Origin: Perkinsus marinus ATCC 50983
Lineage: Eukaryota > Perkinsozoa > Perkinsida > Perkinsidae
Reading direction: 5' to 3'
Length of the DNA stretch: 42,522 nt
NCBI RefSeq assembly: GCF_000006405.1
Contig: NW_003216498.1
Location: forward strand, 333,136 to 375,657
The position numbers were made by a program, and so were the translations under genes. Under the pieces are notes generated by a model. That model was not told where the DNA came from. It saw only the letters and a list, made by a program, of their open reading frames with translations, and did not search any database. How positions within the stretch are numbered: the first letter of the stretch is position 1; each line of letters starts with the position of its first letter. Below, piece after piece: positions 37,927 through 42,522 of the stretch.

Positions 37927-38714
37927 GCATCATAAAATTGCCATTGTTTTCATGTACTACAGAGATTTCAACTGTCTCCAAATTCAAATTGCACAATCAG
38001 CGAATTTCCTCTCCGATGAAAACACTATGCTACGATGGGTATATCAGGAGGTTGGCGATGGTACGGCAACCGACCTGCATGTGAGCTCGATAGTCTCCTC
38101 CGGATTGCTTTCTTCAACTCGTCGACAAATTTCTCCAATGACCTGTTCATTCGTAAAGGTGATCGGAACTGGACGATTCAGTGAACTCACTCGAGGGATG
38201 AGGCCAGAGTCTTGGGATACGTAGCTCGCGCTACCCATGGTGTAGGTCTTACCAGAACCTAAGGATGAAAAATGCAGGGAGCCGGGATCGAACCCGAGAC
38301 CTTCACCTGTTTGACCATACGCAATCACTGTGCAGTTGTAGCCCGCGAAGAACTGGTCAACGAGGGGCTCAATAGAAGCGGTGTATAGTGCGTTCTGGAA
38401 GAACCAGTTTTCCGAGGGGTAATAGCAGCAGTAGCAGCACTTGGGAGGAGTTTTGATCATAGACCCGGTCGAAAGTGTAAGCCTTTGCCAACGACGAGAT
38501 GCACACTGTCTTTTCCCCTTCGACGGTTATGCACGCTGACGAGCCTCCACTTGAGAGATTCTCGCTTGTGGTCAATGGACGTACACGAATGCAAACCTAA
38601 TGATGTCTATAACAGCACACCTAAGGCCTACCACTTTACGTTGATATTCTGTGACGATGACGACGACTTGTGTGAATCAATTGATGAGGACGTGGTAGCA
38701 CCAATGGTAGGCAT
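27559..38714 (-). CDS. Kinesin-4 family, KIF21-like: motor, coiled coil, WD40 tail
   Basis: Starts [20 protein letters not shown]. Motor: [10 protein letters not shown], the P-loop [15 protein letters not shown] (split by a 48-nt intron), [17 protein letters not shown], switch [15 protein letters not shown], switch [29 protein letters not shown] with a Gly/Ser insertion, [31 protein letters not shown] and [16 protein letters not shown] long coiled coil lies at about 35300-29300 ([58 protein letters not shown]). WD40 repeats run from about 29000 to 27600 ([61 protein letters not shown]). This domain order is that of KIF21A/B, plus-end kinesins that slow microtubule growth. The last few residues are uncertain. 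Many introns are 25-60 nt; several longer ones hold repeats. Confidence 0.88.
30031..30207 (+). repeat. CAGTG element, copy e
   Basis: It runs from CAGTGCGGGAAAATATACAC to CCAACACTG, antisense to the kinesin gene, within an intron of the coiled-coil region. The donor (GTATGTCC) lies just outside the element end; the acceptor lies about 45 bp beyond the other end. Confidence 0.85.
30462..30482 (+). repeat. 21-bp intronic word, copy 1
   Basis: The word begins GAATTTCGTG and ends GCGTGACGG. It recurs exactly at 34528-34548 and 35737-35757 on the minus strand. Shorter variants (AATTTCGTGGCGCGCGA) lie at 30835-30852 and 32711-32727, and AATTTTGTGGCGCGCG-type variants at 35092-35108 and 9220-9236 (minus). 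This copy lies in an intron just upstream of the exon starting [13 protein letters not shown]. Confidence 0.8.
33023..33125 (-). repeat. Degenerate copy of the 112-bp TIR element
   Basis: It matches the element at 36892-37003 over GTTTCACCnGnTTTACGTGAAG, GCGTAATACTC and GATATGCAGTAnTCGTGAAAT, but has lost its right terminal repeat. It lies in a kinesin intron. Confidence 0.65.
33669..33876 (+). repeat. CAGTG element, copy f
   Basis: A diverged but near-complete copy (CAATGTGCGAG to TCAACACTG) in a long kinesin intron, followed immediately by partial copy g. Confidence 0.75.
33877..34010 (+). repeat. CAGTG element, copy g (partial)
   Basis: It lacks the left end and begins near TTGGTGACAATATG. 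It abuts copy f head to tail. Its right end, read on the minus strand, is GTATAGTGTTGG, and the GTATAG there appears to serve as the splice donor after the exon ending [10 protein letters not shown]. Confidence 0.65.
34528..34548 (-). repeat. 21-bp intronic word, copy 2
   Basis: Exact reverse-complement match to 30462-30482, about 23 bp from the left end of the 738-bp TIR element. Confidence 0.8.
34572..35309. mobile_element. 738-bp non-autonomous TIR element in a kinesin intron
   Basis: The 16-bp ends CGGGGTGTTCAGAGAA (34572-34587) and TTCTCTGAACACCCCG (35294-35309) are perfect inverted repeats, flanked on both sides by ATA, a likely 3-bp target duplication. Both subterminal regions (about 34600-34770 and 35110-35290) are packed with degenerate GGAATnnATTCC-type words such as GGAATCGATTCC, so the arms may also pair. 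No transposase frame is seen. It lies in the intron whose donor is at 35339. Three-base duplications occur in the PIF/Harbinger superfamily, but the family is unproven. Confidence 0.8.
35323..35339 (-). promoter_or_regulatory. GC-rich splice-donor region, copy 1
   Basis: On the minus strand the intron opens GTAAGTAGCGCGCGCCC. The same 17 bases open another intron of the kinesin gene at 37511-37527. Confidence 0.7.
35737..35757 (-). repeat. 21-bp intronic word, copy 3
   Basis: Exact match to the other two copies. It lies in the short intron between SKLTRILQ and [10 protein letters not shown], whose exon edges are fixed by the kinesin motor sequence. Confidence 0.85.
36113..36297 (+). repeat. 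CAGTG element, copy h
   Basis: It runs from GGTGTGGGAAAATATGCAC to CCCAACACTG, in the motor-domain intron between KEGIHIN and GLLALGNV. Donor and acceptor both lie outside the element. Confidence 0.8.
36568..36688. repeat. Inverted, diverged relative of the 112-bp TIR element
   Basis: It starts GGAGATTCACCC and carries GACTACTGCATATC, CGCGTTTTTCGCCGAGT and CGCGTAAAACGGATGA, which match the reverse complement of 36892-37003. The right end is decayed. It lies in the kinesin intron between the switch I and switch II exons. Confidence 0.65.
36892..37003. mobile_element. 112-bp MITE with 13-bp terminal inverted repeats
   Basis: Perfect ends GGAGTTTCACCCG and CGGGTGAAACTCC, flanked on both sides by ATT (likely 3-bp target duplication). 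No coding capacity. Related copies lie at 36568-36688 and 33023-33125, all in kinesin introns. Confidence 0.8.
37511..37527 (-). promoter_or_regulatory. GC-rich splice-donor region, copy 2
   Basis: Intron opening GTAAGTAGCGCGCGCCC after the exon ending EDPTSKNII, identical to the donor region at 35323-35339. Confidence 0.7.
37828..37926 (+). repeat. (TAC)n microsatellite
   Basis: Thirty-three triplets with two single-base interruptions, inside the kinesin intron before [14 protein letters not shown]. It reads (GTA)n on the gene strand. Confidence 0.95.
38259..38306 (-). other. 48-nt intron splitting the kinesin P-loop, with T-arm-like word
   Basis: It interrupts [14 protein letters not shown] in phase 1, so its borders are fixed by the most conserved motif in kinesins. 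Read on the gene strand it carries CTCGGGTTCGATCCCGG, a self-pairing T-arm-like hairpin. Confidence 0.85.
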
Positions 38715-38923
38715 ATTAGACCAGAGCAATTGAACTGGAAGATGGAGTCCCGATAAGCGCAACCATCGTTGGGAAATGCCAAGACTGGAGACTGAGCATG
38801 CTACTGCAGTGTGCAAACTGATGGGCGTTCCTCGTCTCTAGGGAGGCTCTCAGAAGTTTCCTGGCCGGGGTTCTGCAATTTGGTCGAGGACCATAGGCTA
38901 GGTCTTTCTCCTGAAACTGGTTC

Positions 38924-40380
38924 CTATTGCTCTATCATTACAGCGCCCTTACGTATATCATGAACGATTTCTCTGAACAGTTTCCCGACTTGTCGAAAAT
39001 CTCTTGCTGAGACTCGCCAAGCGCGAATGCCCTGCTCTCGGGCGAACAACTCCGCAGTGTGTGAAATCTGCTGGTATCTACCACAGCACCGTATTGTCAC
39101 CCTCCTAGCCTATCAAGGCAGGGCAAGAAGGTGATGCGAGATCCCTAGTTTTGACTATAGTGTCCCTACTGCGAGGAGTCTGGGTCCAAGTCACACTTGT
39201 TCGCCACAAGATACACCACAGGTCGGAACCTGATCCTTTTCTTTTTAAACGTCTCTTCCATCAGCAGAGCTATGTTCAGTGCCTCTTCATAGGACTTCTG
39301 ACTCGTACCTGCAGCATCGTCATCATCATCAACACACTCTGATGATGACGGGGTAAAGTCACGACGACGAGGTGGTAGTCGAGCGACAAGTTCGGCACTT
39401 CCGGAGAATGAGAAAACAGAATGACAGGAACACAATGACGTTTTCAGTTTCTGTTTCTAGTATCCGGCACTATGTCATCAATGCCGCGATGGTATTGATT
39501 TGCAAGAGGAGTGCAGTGGCAGACCTCACTCGAGGCATAGCACTATCAGCTGACTACAAGCCCTAACCGAAGGGAGCTTACTATCAAAGACGATCATGAA
39601 TCCCATGCGGCCCTCCGATAGCGGACGATATCTACAACGGCTGTTATATGGCAGTAAACTCGATGCCTTCACCTTCGGGCCTTCGGTGCTTCGGCTAGTC
39701 CAAATGGCGGTATCGAATTCGCGCCTTCCGCGTTATTCTGAGCGTTGACCGACTAGCGAGAGAGTTAGGGTGAATGGCCTCACTTCCTTCTCATTCGAGA
39801 GGCGTCGTCTGAGGCCGAGGAAGTTCTTAACATTGCGGGGAACTGCATGACCGTTTTCGCTCAAGGTCTGAGGGGAATCAGTCAAGCCAACCAGGCTTGG
39901 ACTAACAAAAATTATCAGACAGCGTGTCCGAGTGGTTAAGGAGGTGGACTAGAAATCCACTGGGCTCTGCCCGCGCAGGTTCGAATCCTGCCGCTGTCGT
40001 TATGCATGGTTGTCTTCAACATTCATAATAACATCCCTACCTTTCCATCAGCCCTGTAACTCGAATAAGTATCTTCAATTTCCAACATCGACCATTCATC
40101 CACCTCATCGTCGCCTCCAGATGACAACACCGTCTATGAGTACACGAATCGCGACGGAGGCCCACTAGCGAGTAGCGAACCAACCTTATAATACAGAGTA
40201 GGATGGTCTGTCGGAGTATGCTCATCCAACACTGTATTATTAACCTGTGAAAGGATACTCACCATCAGGAGGCACTGCGCCCGATGCCCTCACGAATGAA
40301 TTCACTAATGACGTCTTACCGCTACCACCCATCCCCAATAGTGTAACACGCAAGATCGGAGGACAAGCTTTGGCCGCCAT
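38924..40380 (-). CDS. Ras-superfamily small GTPase
   Basis: Starts MAAKACPPILRVTLLGMGGS; the P-loop is GMGGSGKTS. A switch I-like segment follows (VLDEHTPTDHPTLYYK), then an acidic exon in the G3 position (DEVDEWSMLEIEDTYSSY, without a canonical DxxG). Next come GRMGFMIVFD, SYEEALNIALLMEETFKKKR, the G4 motif VANKCDLD and a G5-type VSARDF, ending REIVHDIRKGAVMIEQ before TAG at 38924. There is no C-terminal prenylation cysteine. The altered G3 suggests weak or no GTP hydrolysis, or a divergent subfamily. One intron carries tRNA-Ser on the other strand. The gene ends 210 bp upstream of the kinesin start. Confidence 0.75.
39918..39999 (+). tRNA. tRNA-Ser(AGA)
   Basis: The 82-nt cloverleaf has a 7-bp acceptor stem (GACAGCG with CGCTGTC), A box GTCCGAGTGGTTAAGG, anticodon stem GTGGA/TCCAC with loop CTAGAAA (anticodon AGA at 39951-39953), a long variable arm typical of serine tRNAs and T-arm GCAGGTTCGAATCCTGC. 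It lies inside an intron of the small GTPase gene, on the opposite strand. No clear T-run terminator follows within 20 bp. Confidence 0.96.
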
Positions 40381-40546
40381 ACTTCACATAAAAAGATAAC
40401 AAGACTGCAGAGGCGACAGCAAGTGTTGATTGCCCTCCTAGAAAAGAACACTGAGCATCCGTGTCCCTATCTTCTTGTTGAAACACTGAAGACGACTCGA
40501 CATTGTAATTTCGTCCGCGATCGAGTGCCGATATACAACAGCGAAG

Positions 40547-41301
40547 ATGGGTTCAAGTCACACGTCGCTGTCGAGCCAACTCTCTTCGAATAAGCTCATA
40601 CGTCCCATTGAATTCACAGACGCGATACATAGTGGTAATGGAGACATCCAATCATCAGCAGTGATAGAATATCTAGCGATCCCATCATGGACTCTCTCTC
40701 TCCCTCTCTATCTGCCATCTCTCCGAGTCTACCTCTCTACCATGGAAGGTCCTTTACCTCCACGAGTGGACCTAGGCCAAAATGGGCTGCTGCGGAGGGG
40801 TCAGTGTAGAGATTCCAGCTATAAAGCTACCCTCCCTCCATCACTACCACACCCAGAGACTTGACAGCGATACAACAAACAAACATGGTTTTCCACATGG
40901 CCCGGTCCTCCACAGCCCAGCCGAGAGCCATTCAATTCTGTATTCCATGAGTTGCCACACATACCTGTACCCTGACTCGAAAGAATAGCCCACCGGGAAT
41001 CGTCTCGATACCCCTATAACATGACATAAACTAACTAAAGTGACTACACTAAAAACAGAAAAAACTATACTAAACTATAAACTAACAACACTTACTCATC
41101 CTTCAGTACCCTATGTCACTACACCCTCCGAATAACTACAAGTTGTTGACCACTACAACCCAACAAACAACATCAAGCTCGTCCTTCATACTCCCAAAAG
41201 ATGCAAGCAGAACTATTCGGGATGATCCTACTGTCTTCTCGGCTTACGTTCGGAAAGAGGAGGTTGAAGACTATAATAGTAGTAGTGTACAAAAGTATTG
41301 A
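40547..41301 (+). CDS. Hypothetical protein, possible N-myristoylated
   Basis: Not recognised. It begins MGSSHTSLSSQLSSNKLIRP; Gly2 with Ser at position 6 region fits an N-myristoylation signal. Later Pro/Ser-rich stretches (IEFTDAIHSG, SLSPSLSAISPSLPLYHGRS) and a charged end (RTIRDDPTVFSAYVRKEEVE, stop at 41301) suggest several exons with short introns, which I cannot place securely. It starts 166 bp from the divergent small GTPase gene and ends 46 bp before the convergent coiled-coil gene, which supports these limits. Confidence 0.4.
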
Positions 41302-41347
41302 TACACTGGTGAATTAATAGTACACTGAGAATGTCCAGGAGCCTAGT

Positions 41348-42522
41348 CTAAGGGGAATGCGGAGCCGTTGTGGCTTCAGTTCGAGCGGAGAGCACCGGAG
41401 GGGGGCTCGATCGAGTGGGCGCCGATTCCACATCCACTGGGGGAGTAGCATCAGATGAAAAGCATAGCAACTTCTCATACCTAAAATACCGCATATCCAA
41501 GGCTCGGCCGTGCAAGATACAAAACTGGCCTGCCATCACTACCATTTCCGCTCCACTTTGTTCGTCTGTGAACTACTGGCCATCTCTTCCTGTTGTCCGC
41601 CATCACCAGCTGTGCTCCTCACGACTGTCTTCCAATCCTTCGTGTCACCGTTGCTCTTCATCATATCACCGTCATCATCACCCTTTGCCACCTCCTTATC
41701 GGACCTCTGCATCCTCTCTTTAGTCCGCAACTCGTTGAGCTCATTAGTAACTCTCTCCAGCTCGGCCTAAAGGAGTCCGACAACTCCCCGGATAACCGCG
41801 TGCGAACGAACCACATCATCACAACATATCTCTGCAACCAACAGTAACCATCCCCGCCCACCTTGAGCTTAGTGATCTCTTCATCTCTTTGCTTGCATCC
41901 GTTGGCCAGTGCCCTATTGGCCATCTCCAAGGTAATGTCCTGACCTTCGGGAGGGCCCATCATGAATCGATTGGATGCCCCTTCTTGCTTGGCTGATTCC
42001 AACCTGAAGCCAACCATACCAAGTTCCGATAAAAAGCTCAAAATCCAGCCATCGTCGCTGACTAGCCCTTCCACAACGCCTAAGCTCCCCCTGCCCGAGC
42101 TTATTACGTTTGCTCGATGGCCCGATCGAAGAATCTCTTCGAAGATCCCTCATCACCGTTGCAACTAAAATGGACATCCACGCCCTGTTGAGCAGCTCTG
42201 TCCTCACCCTTGTGTAGGTTGTATTATACTAACGGTGCTGTCGGCCTCATCTGGTATCTCTTCATCACCACCGTCGTCTTCAGCACTAGCTACCCCTACG
42301 GCCCCACTGGCCCTCAATCGCTCAATCTGATGGAAAAATGGTAAATCGGACCGAGTTGTTCCCCACACGAATAGAGCACTAGCCAAACACGAGTGATGCT
42401 ACTTCCTCCTAGACCACATTGGGAGAGTTCATCACGATCGACAATTTTGGGAGGAACACCAAGCAAGTGATAATCCTAGGCCTAGGCTCACCAACGCCAA
42501 CAAACTACTTATTCTACGCATA
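41348..42522 (-). CDS. Coiled-coil protein, 5' end beyond the window
   Basis: Not recognised. From the window edge inward it reads SIVMNSPNV, IERLRASGAVGVASAEDDGG, an acidic stretch, DVHFSCNGDEGSSKRFFDRA and a coiled coil (ITLEMANRALANGCKQRDEE, AELERVTNELNELRTKERMQ). A Ser/Gly-rich linker and a Pro/Thr-rich tail (DATPPVDVESAPTRSSPPPV) end at a TAG at 41348. Introns include a candidate 25-nt one at about 42216-42240 (GTTAGT...ACACAAG) and two of about 65-95 nt. The upstream exon(s) and start codon lie beyond 42522. Confidence 0.6.

Overview
This is nuclear DNA of a protist with many very short GT-AG introns (most 40-55 nt, candidates down to 21-27 nt). Its genes include a nucleus-encoded COX11, an XMAP215/CKAP5 protein, a KIF21-like kinesin and a guanylate-binding-like GTPase. 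Gene density, intron size and the alveolate-like gene set suggest a perkinsozoan or related alveolate. That assignment is inference: no ribosomal RNA or other marker is present.

Layout. 57-1393 (+) is a fossil tyrosine-recombinase mobile element, followed by about 1.6 kb without a gene that holds a long imperfect hairpin. On the minus strand come a large multi-TOG microtubule polymerase gene (3059-11722), COX11 (11991-13657), a membrane-anchored protein of unknown function (14994-16735), an unassigned open stretch (17809-18288) and a basic, disordered protein (18389-19002). A divergent intergenic region then leads to a plus-strand guanylate-binding-protein-like GTPase (19575-23576). The minus strand resumes with a cysteine-rich TSP1-like exon set (23701-24078), nitronate monooxygenase (24555-25862), a single-pass membrane protein (26038-26631), a kinesin-4/KIF21-like gene with motor, coiled coil and WD40 tail (27559-38714) and a Ras-superfamily small GTPase (38924-40380) that carries a tRNA-Ser(AGA) gene in one intron on the opposite strand. 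The right end has a small plus-strand gene (40547-41301) and the 3' part of a coiled-coil gene (41348 to the window edge, minus).

The genes form no obvious pathway. Two are microtubule proteins (XMAP215-type polymerase, KIF21-type kinesin), and COX11 serves mitochondrial respiration. All exon models were read by eye from frame, homology and GT/AG boundaries; none is supported by transcripts.

The most unusual content is in the introns. Several unrelated short sequence families recur there: (i) a roughly 160-210-bp element bounded by CAGTG/CACTG, eight copies; (ii) a 21-bp word repeated exactly three times in kinesin introns, with shorter variants elsewhere; (iii) the 12-mer GCGGAGCGAAGC, five exact copies; (iv) tRNA T-arm-like words (GGTTCGATCC) inside four short introns of three genes; (v) two kinesin introns sharing an identical 17-nt donor region; (vi) two TIR elements with 3-bp target duplications. 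Together these suggest repeated intron colonisation, or intron creation, by small elements.
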